From: Firmicutes bacterium HGW-Firmicutes-7
GTDB lineage: Bacteria; Bacillota; Clostridia; Lachnospirales; Vallitaleaceae
Length of the DNA stretch: 64,000 nucleotides
Direction of reading: 5' to 3'
Assembly: GCA_002841375.1 (NCBI GenBank)
Contig: PGZO01000007.1
Location: 62,001-126,000, forward strand
The translations under genes and the position numbers were made by a program. Shown here piece by piece: positions 53,952-63,888 of this stretch. Within the stretch, counting starts at the first letter, position 1, and each line of letters opens with the position of its first letter. The notes below the pieces were generated by a model. It saw only the letters and a list, made by a program, of their open reading frames with translations. It was not told the origin of the DNA and did not search any database.

Positions 53952-54421
53952 TTATATACCTGAACCTGTAAGAAGTGTAGAGTAATTAACAGTTCTTACC
54001 GAAGTAGTACCTGTAACATTGTTTATTGTCTTAAATTTCATATCTATTCTTAAATTTCCTTTCAATGTTGAACTTGGCGTTTCAAATTCAGCGAAAACAT
54101 CCCCATTCACTTTATTATAGGAAGCACTAGTAGAAGGAGTATGCATGATCCCAATATTATTATAGCCAATTCCCCCTGTGCTAACAGCCACATCACATCG
54201 ACCTTACCACCTAGGTTAAAACTAACTGATACACCCCATGGATATGACAACGTAACAGAGGTGGAATTATAAGTATTTCTAGGTGTATATGTACGTACTT
54301 TGCTTCCTGAAGTAGGGAATTGTAATTTAATTAAATAATTTTGTGTAGTGTAAGTGTAATTATATGCATCAACTTCGACTATATTTTTTAATTGTTTAAC
54401 TTTTTCTGCATTCATTTTCAA
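53952..54421 (-). pseudogene. Beta-rich exported-type protein gene broken by a 5-bp tandem duplication
   Basis: Two frames read as one protein: 54421 to ~54199 encodes MKMNAEKVKQLKNIVEVDAY... up to VSFNLGGKVDV, and the second from 54191 on gives VSTGGIGYNNIGIMH... to STLLTGSGI. The junction holds ACATCACATC (54190-54199), i.e. GATGT twice on the minus strand. Removing one copy restores the frame as KVDVAVSTGG. The start overlaps the lipoprotein stop (ATGA). Lack of a signal peptide and the product are unexplained; a sequencing error would give the same picture. Confidence 0.7.
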
Positions 54422-54987
54422 ATCATTTTGAAACTTTTTGCAATTTTTATAATATTATTTTCATCTATATATTTCGTATTAAAAAATATCTCATAGATTG
54501 TCGTTTTGTCTTTAATTAGAAAAATATATATCCAGTTTTCAGTACTAACGTCTGTAGATGCAGCTGGTGGTGAAGTGATTAATTTTATTTCTTGTGCCTC
54601 TGTAAAAAAGCCATCTAATTTTTTAGACTCAATTATTTCAGAATGATTTGGTAGCAGTTCCTTCACTGGATCACTTATATCTGAATAGTATGGTTGAATA
54701 TATAACCCTCCAACTTCTTTGTCATTTTTCTTAAAATATAATGTTCCAGTTTCAAGTTCTTCATAAGACCAGTCCTTTGGAATGGAAATCGAATAACTTT
54801 TGGTTTTTATTTCTTGTTCAAGTGTTGAATCACTCTGTTCCACGATAGCTTTTATACTCTTAACATTCACATTATCCTTGGTATTCTTTGTTTGTTCAGT
54901 TGAGCTATTATTTAAAAATTCGCCTCCACAAGCAACTAAATGGATATAAACAATAGTAATACATACTATAAGAAATAATTTTCTCAT
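54418..54987 (-). CDS. Predicted lipoprotein (PsbP/DcrB-like)
   Basis: 189 aa with a type II signal peptide (LIVCITIVYIHLVACGG; lipobox Cys near residue 20). The mature part contains YSISIPKDWSYEELETGTLYF and a terminal NIIKIAKSFKM, the pattern of PsbP/DcrB-like small lipoproteins. First gene of the operon controlled by the promoter at 55115-55183. Confidence 0.75.
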   Translation of the reverse strand: MRKLFLIVCITIVYIHLVACGGEFLNNSSTEQTKNTKDNVNVKSIKAIVEQSDSTLEQEIKTKSYSISIPKDWSYEELETGTLYFKKNDKEVGGLYIQPYYSDISDPVKELLPNHSEIIESKKLDGFFTEAQEIKLITSPPAASTDVSTENWIYIFLIKDKTTIYEIFFNTKYIDENNIIKIAKSFKMI

Positions 54988-55114
54988 ATTGACATCGCAT
55001 TCCTTTCACTGTGCTTCAGGCAAAAATTAATAGAATATCTTTTTTTCACCATGCTCTAATAAAAATGCTTAATATTTTAATCTTAAGACTCGTCATCGAT
55101 CATGGTTTATCATC

Positions 55115-55183
55115 ATTATATAAAAAATACCAAAAAAAACAACCCCTTTGGTGTAAACGACATCCGTGGGGGTATAAACGACA
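55115..55183 (-). promoter_or_regulatory. LytTR-type operator and promoter of the lipoprotein operon
   Basis: On the minus strand TGTCGTTTA (55175-55183), 12 bp, identical TGTCGTTTA (55154-55162), 11 bp, TTGTTT (55137-55142), 16 bp, TATAAT (55115-55120). Repeat length, spacing and distance to -35 equal those of the agrB and divergent RNA promoters, but the repeat sequence differs. It lies directly after the LytTR regulator gene at 55196-55885, its likely binder. Confidence 0.75.
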
Positions 55184-55195
55184 ATTTATGAAATC

Positions 55196-55885
55196 TCATA
55201 CACTATCTTTAAATTTTCTTCCAATAGGGATGGGGTCATTATTTTTCTCTAAATATAGAAAATTATTAGTCTTATCAACCTTTTTTATATAATAACAATT
55301 AACTATAAAGCCTTTGTGGCAACGTATAAATTTATTTGTTAATTGATCTGAAATCTTCGATAACGAACATTTTTTGATGATAGCATTTTCATAAAGTGTT
55401 CTAATCAAAAGATTGTTATGCATTGATTCAACACATATTATATCATCTTGATTCATTACATAGGTAATTCCTTTCTCTTTAACCTTAATAATATCAGGAA
55501 CTTTTTTTCCAACTATTCCATGAGTAACAACATCTTGAAAAACTCGAGCAACTTCAATATTAGTAAATGGTTTTATCATGTACTTGTAACATTGAATATT
55601 TCTAAATGCCTCAAGTTCACTACAATGAACTCCTGTAATAAATATAATAGGTGTAAATCTATAAATATCCATTTCCCTTATTTGCTCCGCAAGTTCAAGA
55701 CCTGTATAGTCTTCAAGTTGAATATCCAGAAAAAAAGCATCTATTACTTCTGATTTAGCAATTTCCAACGCTTTTCTTGCGGCTCCAGTCTCATAAACCT
55801 CTGAACATGCGTTAATACTTTTTGCAATTTTAACTAACCCACTACGAGTATTCACATCATCTTCAACAATCAATATTTTTCCCAC
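55196..55885 (-). CDS. LytTR-family response regulator
   Basis: 229 aa. Receiver domain: ILIVEDDVNTRSG, phosphoacceptor Asp in DAFFLDIQLEDYTGLE (near 53), Lys in MIKPF. C-terminal LytTR domain (about 130-229) with IICVESMHNNLLIRTL and FIRCHKGFIVN. No kinase gene is adjacent, so it is an orphan here. It should act on the paired TGTCGTTTA repeats just downstream. Confidence 0.9.
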   Translation of the reverse strand: MGKILIVEDDVNTRSGLVKIAKSINACSEVYETGAARKALEIAKSEVIDAFFLDIQLEDYTGLELAEQIREMDIYRFTPIIFITGVHCSELEAFRNIQCYKYMIKPFTNIEVARVFQDVVTHGIVGKKVPDIIKVKEKGITYVMNQDDIICVESMHNNLLIRTLYENAIIKKCSLSKISDQLTNKFIRCHKGFIVNCYYIKKVDKTNNFLYLEKNNDPIPIGRKFKDSV

Positions 55886-56073
55886 TTCTACTCCTTACCC
55901 TCAAATATAATACCATTGAATCATTAGTTTCATATGACACCTAAATGAATCAACAGCTTAATTGAGGGCTATTTTATATAACAATATTGGCATATTACAA
56001 AATCATGCTCTTTTTTATCTATATATCGTTTTATCTTCTCACCCTCAAAATCTCTCTGTATAACTCTTACACA

Positions 56074-56102
56074 ATTATACAATAAAACCACTTATTTTAC
56101 AA
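56074..56102 (-). promoter_or_regulatory. Promoter upstream of the second LytTR regulator
   Basis: TTGTAA (56097-56102), 17 bp, TATAAT (56074-56079) on the minus strand, 190 bp before the start codon. The rest of the 55886-56364 gap holds nothing I can identify. Confidence 0.6.
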
Positions 56103-56364
56103 GAACCAATTTTTTTCTCGTTTTATATAGTTAATTAATCAAAAAAACTTCCAACCAACATTCTTTAATATAACTACCTCATTTAAATACTTTCATGTGC
56201 AATAATATTATGAGAGTTATAAGTAAGCAAAATACCTTTTTTACTAATTAAAAATGCAACAAAAAAGAACCTACCAACAGATATTACTCCAATTTGAGGA
56301 GGCTCTTAGTCTATCGGAATACCTCTAACCAATAGATAGTTAGCTTTTTATCTACTACTTCTAT

Positions 56365-56604
56365 TTATTCCACTCGTTCTATTGTATCCAACTCACGGCT
56401 TGCGATTACTTGTTCAAATACCTTTGTAAGCTCTTCAAACTCTTGAATACTATACCTTCTCATTGAGTCACTTTCATGACCTACACCCTTATGTACCACA
56501 ATTACTTCTTTATAGCCTCTCCATATTTCGGTTTCTCTTCCAAATTGATCACCAAAGGAAGTAATAGATAATCCTGTAACAAACTGGTTTCTTTCAACAT
56601 CCAT
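56365..56604 (-). CDS. Hypothetical 79-aa protein
   Basis: Not recognised. MDVERNQFVTGLSITSFGDQ..., then YKEVIVVHKGVGHESDSMRR and EFEELTKVFEQVIASRELDT. AAGAGGTG lies upstream. Composition looks like a real small soluble protein. Confidence 0.5.
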   Translation of the reverse strand: MDVERNQFVTGLSITSFGDQFGRETEIWRGYKEVIVVHKGVGHESDSMRRYSIQEFEELTKVFEQVIASRELDTIERVE

Positions 56605-56835
56605 CTTACACCTCTTTCATCACCACATAGAATAATTAATTCTATTTTATGATTACATTCAAATTTTTTATATTTATAGTATAAGTATAGATATCATGTT
56701 AACTTAAGTCAATAATAATAGGCGTATTTTACTAGCATAAAATGCTGAAACCTACTTGCATCATATTATTAACATAAACATCCGTGTATTTTAATTCCTT
56801 ACTAGCTATGGCTACTTCGCATCAAGCTTATCACA

Positions 56836-57795
56836 CTACGGCTTACACGCATCACAAGGAAATGCACCTTCAAGCGCGCAAGCTTTCGGACTATTGAATC
56901 TCAGATCTTTCTGAGTTAGTAATCTACAATCTTCTCTATGATAATAATTTATTCCACTTGCCAAATCAGCCTGAAGGTAATATCCCTCTCCTTTGATGAC
57001 TTGTGCTCCTCCTAAAGCATAGTTATTATAATACGCTCCATCAATTCCCATAGGCATCCCTTGAAAAAAAACAAGCATTCCAATATCATCAACGGTGCGA
57101 TACCAGTCTTCATCTGCGATAACTGGCAGTGTAAATTGATAACTAAGGCCGTAATGTTTAGCGACTTCATTGTGTCTATTTATATAATAATTTATTTCTC
57201 TTTGCAATGTTTCAATAATTGTTCTTCGTCTAACCTTGTCAAATAGCTCTTCATCCTGAAGAAGGCTACTCTCTATCTGTTCCTTTAAATCCTTCTGTCT
57301 ACCTTCTAAAAATATTCCTGTTTCTATATTATATACCGTTATATAATCTTCAACTGTAAAACCATAAATATAATCATCTGTCGTATATGCAAAAACCTTC
57401 TTTGGTTGCCACACAGGTTGTATTTGTTTAAAGCCATCTTTTCCTAAAAAGGTCTCACTAGCAAGGGTGGTATATCCATCATATTCAATGATTACAATAA
57501 CAGGAATATACCCCTTTATCTTTTCCTTCGCATGCTGATCCCCCACAATGCCAAAGTTCACGTAAAGGGTGTTGTAAAATGATTCCAAGCATTTCTCTTT
57601 ATTTAAGCTTATTTTACTACCGTCGCCTTCACCAACCAACACAGTAACACCATCTTGGGTAGCTGTATCAAGTATATGATTCATTTCAACTTTTTTGTTT
57701 ATTATTTGCTCCATATTTCTAGCATGAATATTTAGTATAAACCCAAAGGGCAGCGTAATAATTACAAATAAAATAATCAAGTCCGTCAGCTTCAT
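56836..57795 (-). CDS. Exported protein of the Tad-like cluster with C-terminal Cys/His metal site
   Basis: 319 aa. N-terminal TM LIILFVIITLPFGFILNIHA acts as anchor. The C-terminus has YYHREDCRLLTQ...KACALEGAFPCDACKP, a His/Cys pattern resembling the Ada-type metal-binding motif seen at the ends of some exported proteins. It overlaps the preceding gene by 4 bp, so it belongs to the pilus-like operon, perhaps as a minor or tip component. Confidence 0.65.
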   Translation of the reverse strand: MKLTDLIILFVIITLPFGFILNIHARNMEQIINKKVEMNHILDTATQDGVTVLVGEGDGSKISLNKEKCLESFYNTLYVNFGIVGDQHAKEKIKGYIPVIVIIEYDGYTTLASETFLGKDGFKQIQPVWQPKKVFAYTTDDYIYGFTVEDYITVYNIETGIFLEGRQKDLKEQIESSLLQDEELFDKVRRRTIIETLQREINYYINRHNEVAKHYGLSYQFTLPVIADEDWYRTVDDIGMLVFFQGMPMGIDGAYYNNYALGGAQVIKGEGYYLQADLASGINYYHREDCRLLTQKDLRFNSPKACALEGAFPCDACKP

Positions 57796-58319
57796 TTAAT
57801 CATGCCTCCATACTGTACAAAAATCGTTTCTGCAGGCAAATCTTTGCCATATAGTAGCTGTCCAACCCTCGTTGCAAGTGTCTTGTTTTTATTAACTACT
57901 TTCACTAAAAAATAATCTTCCCGGGAAAATTCATACTTACTTGGAGTTATTTCTCCCTCAGGAAAGAGGACCTCTAAAATATCGTCTGTATAAAATGCAC
58001 TATAATTTACACCAAAATCCTCCTTAAAAGAGCTACTATCAAGTGGATCATCGTAAATAGGATCGTATTTTTTGTGTTGATGCTCTAAGCTTATATCATA
58101 ATAATTATTTGTTGCTGCAAGCTTTGCACTATACTCCTCATACATTTGAGGCGTCAGATTTCCAACATTTCTAACTGCATCTACTAACTTCGTCGTTTCA
58201 ATATAAACAAAATTTCTTGTAATGCTGTCTTGCTGCTGAAACATTTGATTGAGGGGGTAAATGAACAACAGCAAGACTGCAAGAATTACCACAAATATTT
58301 TACTTATCGAATTTCCCAT
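57792..58319 (-). CDS. Pilin-like membrane protein (175 aa)
   Basis: One N-terminal hydrophobic helix (IFVVILAVLLLFIYPL, residues 8-23) followed by an extracytoplasmic domain with Tyr and Asp. The size and position fit a TadE/TadF-like minor pseudopilin; no TadE signature can be shown. Operon member between the 123-aa and 319-aa genes. Confidence 0.6.
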   Translation of the reverse strand: MGNSISKIFVVILAVLLLFIYPLNQMFQQQDSITRNFVYIETTKLVDAVRNVGNLTPQMYEEYSAKLAATNNYYDISLEHQHKKYDPIYDDPLDSSSFKEDFGVNYSAFYTDDILEVLFPEGEITPSKYEFSREDYFLVKVVNKNKTLATRVGQLLYGKDLPAETIFVQYGGMIK

Positions 58320-58332
58320 TGTTTAATATCCT

Positions 58333-58704
58333 TTACTTAAAAATCACTTTAACTATTTCTCCCGAAGCATTAATTCTATTTGTTATTTCATATTGTCGAA
58401 ATGGTTGGATAATTGTTAAATCAAAATTGCAGGCATCAATATTCTTTGAAATTTCAATGCCCTCTACTTCAATATCGCATTCTAGTCCATTATGTGCTTT
58501 AACAATAATTTCGCAACCAGATATTGTAAAAGCTTTAGCCTCTTTACTCGTTTCATATACTGTTCTATCTGTTCTATTCGCATTATTAAGGGCTTCATTC
58601 ATGCTAATGGAAATATCGTTCATGAAAAAAAAGAGTGCAAGTGCTAAAACAAACAAAAAAAGTGCTGTGGTACTATATATAAAATCCTGTACATTTTCAT
58701 TCAT
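58333..58704 (-). CDS. TadE/TadF-like minor pseudopilin (123 aa)
   Basis: MNENVQDFIYSTTALFLFVL with the hydrophobic helix at residues 10-28, and a short soluble domain with two cysteines (ISGCEIIV, LECDIEV) plus a third in IDACNF. It shares the MNENV start with the next gene upstream, suggesting a common secretion or processing signal. Confidence 0.6.
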   Translation of the reverse strand: MNENVQDFIYSTTALFLFVLALALFFFMNDISISMNEALNNANRTDRTVYETSKEAKAFTISGCEIIVKAHNGLECDIEVEGIEISKNIDACNFDLTIIQPFRQYEITNRINASGEIVKVIFK

Positions 58705-58713
58705 GCTATATGC

Positions 58714-59178
58714 CTACTTCTGAACAAAAACCATTGCAACTGCCGCACCATTAGCATCTCTATGCACCTTACTCATAAACCGCCCATTTGGATTAATGTA
58801 TTGATTACTTTTTTCATCAATTGCACTCGTTATTGTCGTTGATGAGGTCGCCCCTATTGTTGCAACGCCTGAGGAGATTGAGCCACTATAGCCATACCAA
58901 GTCCCACTGGAATTTTTACCTGTTTGAACTTGAATTGCAAGATAACTTTTTTCAAATTTTCTAATAACATTTACTACTTCTGACCCTGAAATTTCCTGAT
59001 TATCATATATTGTTACATCACTTTCAGCTATTTGCGCATTCATAGCGCCAATTTTATTTACGCCTTCCATCGTTCCATCCTTTGCCATATTGAATACAAC
59101 AAAAGCAATGCTAATAATTGCTAGCGTAATAACAATTCCTGCTGCCCATTTTATAAAGCCTAAAACATTTTCATTCAT
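58714..59178 (-). CDS. Flp-like pilin candidate (154 aa)
   Basis: MNENVLGFIKWAAGIVITLA, TM helix at residues 10-30, followed by a Ser/Gly/Thr-rich beta domain (GYSGSISSGVATIGATSSTT) and a Val-rich end. AGGAGGAG precedes the ATG. As the first small gene after the TadB/C-like platform it is the best candidate for the major subunit. Confidence 0.65.
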   Translation of the reverse strand: MNENVLGFIKWAAGIVITLAIISIAFVVFNMAKDGTMEGVNKIGAMNAQIAESDVTIYDNQEISGSEVVNVIRKFEKSYLAIQVQTGKNSSGTWYGYSGSISSGVATIGATSSTTITSAIDEKSNQYINPNGRFMSKVHRDANGAAVAMVFVQK

Positions 59179-59199
59179 ATCGTTCTTCTCCTCCTTCGG

Positions 59200-61212
59200 T
59201 TATAAAAAACTCTTTATTTGGTTTGAATAATTAACAAACTGTGTAATACTTAAATGTATAAACGGTGTAATTAAATATAGCATTAAGGTTCCCGTTAATG
59301 GTGTAAATGCAATGACCTTCCCCCATGCACCCTTTTTACTCACAACGATTTCATTGTCCTGTTTTCTCTTTTCTTGATAATAATCTCTTTCTATCTTTAA
59401 TTCATCAAAGGCTTGAGAAATAGATATTTTATCTGATGCTGCTTGTAAATTCTCCACAATTCTAACAAAGGGGGTAAAAGGTTCATCCGTTTTAAGCTGT
59501 TCAAGTGCGCGCATATCGCCAAATTCATAATCGTTAAGCGCTTTTTGTATTGATTCTTTAAAGATGATTGCAAATATTCCTATCCACTGTAATAAGTCCT
59601 CAACAGATACTCGCTCGATGTTCATAAGCATCAATATGATGGTATGAAACTGCATAACTTCATCCTCTCTATTCATATTCATTACACTTTCTCTAAATAA
59701 CATTATCCAATAAGGTATGTAATAGAACATTCCTCCAATTAGAATGCAAATGATCAGTTGCCACCATTTAAAATATTGATTCTCATATCTATCTCGTTTT
59801 TCTATTATTCTTTTTGCTATGCTTGGAATCATCTTTTTATTAACAACCTTCGTATCAGCACTTAAAGCTTGTTCCATCTGTATGTAGGATAGCTTTTTCC
59901 TGTGATACTTTAAAATATAAGACCTATCAAATGTAACGATGTTTTTTTCTACAGCTTGATTAATAACGTCTTCTTGTACTTTGAGTGGTTGTGAGGAATA
60001 TAGAATATTGTGTTTAATGATATGGTGTACATTAATAACAACCATACTACTAAGCAAAAAACCGACAATCGAATAGATAATCCTTTTCATATAAAACCCT
60101 TCAACCGTCATTCTTGCTCCAGTAATTTTTATCATTTCTTCGTATTTCATTGACTTACTAAAGTGGCTTGTAGCTATTCTATGTAACATCTTATACAGTT
60201 TTTTATTTTTAAAAATAATTTTTTGGAAGCTGTGATTTATAGGTTCAAATTCATGATTGCTTTGCATCTTATTTATTAATTCAAAACACCCAATGACTAT
60301 TATAAACAGCAAAATCTGAACCATAAACCCATATGCACCTTCATAATAAATTCTAAGCTCTGGCAAATTACCCTTCGCCCATTTTTCTATTGCTGACAGA
60401 AAAAATATTGGTAGTATCGCGATTACTGAAAGGCTTTTAAACAAGTAATTAAGCTTTTTTCTCCTTAAGGTTTCAAGATTAATTTCCTGCTTTAAATAAT
60501 TCAAATTTGTTAAAAACATTGATTTTCCATCTATTATTTTATCTCCAAATTTCTGAGCTGTATAACATAATGCTAAGAACGTCTTAAAATATTTATTAGG
60601 AACCAAATCATTATACTCTGCTTGCTTTTCCTCCACGTCTTCTGAAGTGAGCACCTCATACATTTTTGCTGCATGATGAGATACCTCATATGGACTTTCA
60701 TCTATAGCCTCATATATTGCTTCATCAATCATTCCATGCTCATGGTAATGGTGACGTATATCTCCTAAAAACTTTTCAAATTGATATAGTAGCTTATCTT
60801 CTAGCTTTTCAACCAGTAGCTTAATAATTTGTTTATGTATAATATAAATAGTAAGTAAACCAATGATGGTATAATATAATCCTTGTTGAATGAACAGTAC
60901 AATCCCAAATAAAACAATCGATATGCCAAGAGAAACATAAGTAAACTGCATTGTTTTTTTATTTATTGTCCAATTATCTGATAAATCTAACATTTCTATT
61001 CTGCTTCTAATTTTCATCAAATATTTTTTTAATAGCTTGCTCTTACTAAAAAAGTAATAGGAATTAACAAAAAAATTCCTGTTTAATCTATTCGTAACCT
61101 TAATGGTACTTCTCATACTTTTCCTTTTGAAAATCATCATTGACGTAATGAGCAGTACCCCCATTAATAGAACAATAATAATTAACAATCTTAACAATTC
61201 TACGTAGCCCAA
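59200..61212 (-). CDS. Fused TadB/TadC-like inner-membrane platform protein
   Basis: 670 aa, twice the length of a TadB or TadC protein. Two T2SF-like halves: N-half with TM helices near 7-25, 87-130, 275-300 and 305-325; C-half with helices near 380-400, 485-510 and 640-660. The helical F-domain motif QFEKFLGDIRHHYHEHGMIDEAIYEAIDESP and the second FHTIILMLMNIERVSVEDLLQW are visible. It overlaps the ATPase gene by 13 bp. Confidence 0.75.
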   Translation of the reverse strand: MGYVELLRLLIIIVLLMGVLLITSMMIFKRKSMRSTIKVTNRLNRNFFVNSYYFFSKSKLLKKYLMKIRSRIEMLDLSDNWTINKKTMQFTYVSLGISIVLFGIVLFIQQGLYYTIIGLLTIYIIHKQIIKLLVEKLEDKLLYQFEKFLGDIRHHYHEHGMIDEAIYEAIDESPYEVSHHAAKMYEVLTSEDVEEKQAEYNDLVPNKYFKTFLALCYTAQKFGDKIIDGKSMFLTNLNYLKQEINLETLRRKKLNYLFKSLSVIAILPIFFLSAIEKWAKGNLPELRIYYEGAYGFMVQILLFIIVIGCFELINKMQSNHEFEPINHSFQKIIFKNKKLYKMLHRIATSHFSKSMKYEEMIKITGARMTVEGFYMKRIIYSIVGFLLSSMVVINVHHIIKHNILYSSQPLKVQEDVINQAVEKNIVTFDRSYILKYHRKKLSYIQMEQALSADTKVVNKKMIPSIAKRIIEKRDRYENQYFKWWQLIICILIGGMFYYIPYWIMLFRESVMNMNREDEVMQFHTIILMLMNIERVSVEDLLQWIGIFAIIFKESIQKALNDYEFGDMRALEQLKTDEPFTPFVRIVENLQAASDKISISQAFDELKIERDYYQEKRKQDNEIVVSKKGAWGKVIAFTPLTGTLMLYLITPFIHLSITQFVNYSNQIKSFL

Positions 61213-63086
61213 TCTAATTCTCCTCCCCAGTATCTTTTAAGAAAGTCTTCAAACGCTAATTTTTCTTTATCCGTTAGAAATTTGCATATCTCTGTTTGGC
61301 TTTTTGTAGTGATTTTCTGATCTGTAATATATTCTCCCTTCTCGTATATTAAAATATTTCTAGTTTCAAACGTTTTTCTGTCTGTCATTCTCACGAAAAA
61401 TTCATGCATCGTCTCCATAAAAGCTTCCGTTTTCTCCTCATGTGTTTTTCCCTCTTTATAATTGCTTGGATAATTGCTATAGCTCATTAACGGAATAATT
61501 TCTGTTATTCTTTCAATATATCTATGGCCCGTTATTGATTTGCTTAAATGAATATCAAAATTAATCACATCAACTACTTGCTGCTCGGCAACTTTTTCAT
61601 TACTAAATACGCCTGTTTGAAGCAAATTATTTCTTATTGAAAATATTAGACTTTCCGAGGTCTTTGCATGATGGGTAAATAAAGTAAATAAGGACGCAAC
61701 CTGAGCCATTTGAATCATCCACGAACTTACACCTGCTTCTGCAACTTCACCTAGTATATTAACCGTTCCATCTGTCTTTTTTTGTAAATTCAAACCCTCT
61801 TGTCCGGAAATAGTCGGTGTTTCTCTAAAGGTAACAATATTTCTATTTGGATATATTTTCCGAAGTTGAAGCTCAAAAGACATTTCTTGAATACGAAGTG
61901 CAAAGGACGGGTTAATGTATTTTACAATAGACATTAATAACGTTGTCTTTCCGGTGCCCTGACTACCTGTCACTGCCGTTACCCTACACCCTTTAATTAA
62001 CCACTTCATAAATTCAATAGGTAATTGATTGTTTTGATCTACAATAAGATCCTCTGCGCTGGCCTTCGTAATGCTATCAAACTTTCTCACAAAAAACACC
62101 CAGCTTTCTGAAAAAGGCGGTCGTGCTACTACAACTCTTGAACCATCTTTCATTTCATTAACCTTATACCCATTGCTTTCTGAAAGCTGTCCTGGATTGT
62201 TAAATCTGTAAATATTCTTGCATACCCTAACCAGCTCATTTTCACTTTTAAACGATAAAAATGACAAATGGATTGTTTTACCTTTCAGGAAAATCCATAC
62301 GGAGTCATAACTAAAAGGGAGTTCTTTAACAATATTTAACCCACTTGCAAAGTCTACTTCTTCATGAAAGGTAGGTGGGATTCCTGACACACCACCAGAC
62401 ACGCCATCGATCTTCATATCCCTTATTTCATCTATAACACCATATCCTTTATAAACTTGATATATACGTTGTACAATAATTGAAACTTTGTCTTCAAAGG
62501 CTGTAATCTTCTTTACCTTTTGGGAATAAAGCATTTCAATATCTTGTTTATTAATAAAATAGGCAAAAGCATCTTCTACTTCTCTTTGTTTATCAAGCCC
62601 ATTATCAATGATCAATCTTTCTAGTGCGTTATAATAATACTTTTTTTTATACACTAACAATAAAATTTCAAATTTATCTTGTATACTCAACGCTCTAGCG
62701 TTATCAAAATCAATAATTCTATTAATGTTATCTTCATTGATGCCATAAAGATTCACTAGTATATCCCTAATAAAGCTCTTAATATAATTTTTTGAATTAA
62801 CATCCCCATAACTACAAGTTTTTAATGCTTTTCTAAGTTGTGCTCTGTTTTTCATTCTCTTCTCAAACTCTTCTTTTGACAGATTCATTTCATGAAGGTT
62901 TGTTTTTAAAATATCATTAAACTTGTTCTTAATAAAATCAATAAGTTGATCCATACAATATTTATCTTCTTCTATTTCATAATCCCTCATTCCCTTTGAT
63001 TGACCTTTTACTATTATTATTATAAAGATGCTTGTCCCAATAAAAATCATTCCAAGCATAACGCTATTCATTACCATATTAATCAC
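61200..63086 (-). CDS. TadA/CpaF-like secretion ATPase with N-terminal membrane anchor
   Basis: 628 aa. Residues ~10-28 are a TM segment (MLGMIFIGTSIFIIIIV), unusual for this soluble family. The C-terminal half has Walker A VTGSQGTGKTTLLMSIVKY near 378, the Asp-box-like region and the Walker B equivalent VNILGEVAEAGVSSWMIQMA, then LFTHHAKTSESLIFSIRN. It should power assembly or export by the fused platform. It overlaps the CpaE-like gene by 8 bp. Confidence 0.85.
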   Translation of the reverse strand: MINMVMNSVMLGMIFIGTSIFIIIIVKGQSKGMRDYEIEEDKYCMDQLIDFIKNKFNDILKTNLHEMNLSKEEFEKRMKNRAQLRKALKTCSYGDVNSKNYIKSFIRDILVNLYGINEDNINRIIDFDNARALSIQDKFEILLLVYKKKYYYNALERLIIDNGLDKQREVEDAFAYFINKQDIEMLYSQKVKKITAFEDKVSIIVQRIYQVYKGYGVIDEIRDMKIDGVSGGVSGIPPTFHEEVDFASGLNIVKELPFSYDSVWIFLKGKTIHLSFLSFKSENELVRVCKNIYRFNNPGQLSESNGYKVNEMKDGSRVVVARPPFSESWVFFVRKFDSITKASAEDLIVDQNNQLPIEFMKWLIKGCRVTAVTGSQGTGKTTLLMSIVKYINPSFALRIQEMSFELQLRKIYPNRNIVTFRETPTISGQEGLNLQKKTDGTVNILGEVAEAGVSSWMIQMAQVASLFTLFTHHAKTSESLIFSIRNNLLQTGVFSNEKVAEQQVVDVINFDIHLSKSITGHRYIERITEIIPLMSYSNYPSNYKEGKTHEEKTEAFMETMHEFFVRMTDRKTFETRNILIYEKGEYITDQKITTKSQTEICKFLTDKEKLAFEDFLKRYWGGELDWAT

Positions 63087-63888
63087 CTCTTTTTGAATCT
63101 ATATCTAATTGATTAAATAAGCTTATGACACTTTTTCTAACTTCATTGATAAACGTATAATATAGATCATTCTTTTCTGCACGTATGTTTTTTACAAAAA
63201 AATCAATTGCCTTGCCATCATTACAGGCATCTGCAAAGGCTCTGCAATAAGGAATACATCCAATATTATCTTTAACCTTATACCTTCTTTGTAGATTCCT
63301 TATACCTAAGCTTGAACTTTCATCATACATGGATATTAAAAACATGCATTTATGTAAGAATTTTGGGTAATCTTTCTTAAAAAAATCCTCTAATATGTTT
63401 ATATTCTGATTCAAATTAATAACAATGATATCTGAATTATCCAATATCTTCTGATTTATCTCGCTATCACCTGCCGGTACATCAACAATCAACAAATCAT
63501 ATTGACGCTTAATTGCGTTCAAAATTGTTACAATCATATTGTTAAAATCACTTAAATAAAGCGCTTTATTCGTATTTTTTGTTCCAACCAAAAGATCTAA
63601 TCGTCCTTTAAGCAACGTAGTTGTATAGCTTAAAATACGCTCGTTATCTAATGTACTAAATTTAACTAATCTACTTAGTGCATCAATTCCATTATCCTTT
63701 AACTCCGTTAAGCCTGTATTTAGAAATAGCTTATCTACCATGGAGGCTTCCAATGTTGACTTTTCAAAGTGACTATGCGTAATCAAGGTTTTCATTTTAT
63801 ATTCAAGGGCAATTGCACAAGCAATAGCTACAGAATTAGTCGTTGTTGTTGTCTGTCCATGCACCGTACTCCAAAAGGCTATTTGCAT
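63079..63888 (-). CDS. CpaE/MinD-like ATPase with degenerate P-loop
   Basis: 269 aa. The deviant Walker A position reads FWSTVHGQTTTTTNSVAIA and lacks the usual GKGGxGKT lysines, while LLIVDVPAGDSEINQKIL and DIIVINLNQN keep the MinD fold. In Tad systems CpaE places the apparatus at the pole. The gene start ATGCAAATAG overlaps the stop of the upstream gene. Confidence 0.75.
   Translation of the reverse strand: MQIAFWSTVHGQTTTTTNSVAIACAIALEYKMKTLITHSHFEKSTLEASMVDKLFLNTGLTELKDNGIDALSRLVKFSTLDNERILSYTTTLLKGRLDLLVGTKNTNKALYLSDFNNMIVTILNAIKRQYDLLIVDVPAGDSEINQKILDNSDIIVINLNQNINILEDFFKKDYPKFLHKCMFLISMYDESSSLGIRNLQRRYKVKDNIGCIPYCRAFADACNDGKAIDFFVKNIRAEKNDLYYTFINEVRKSVISLFNQLDIDSKRGD

Noticed and set aside
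55011-55292. 93-codon rightward frame near 55.1 kb
   Set aside because: It covers the LytTR operator and the 3' end of the regulator gene on the other strand; no ribosome site.
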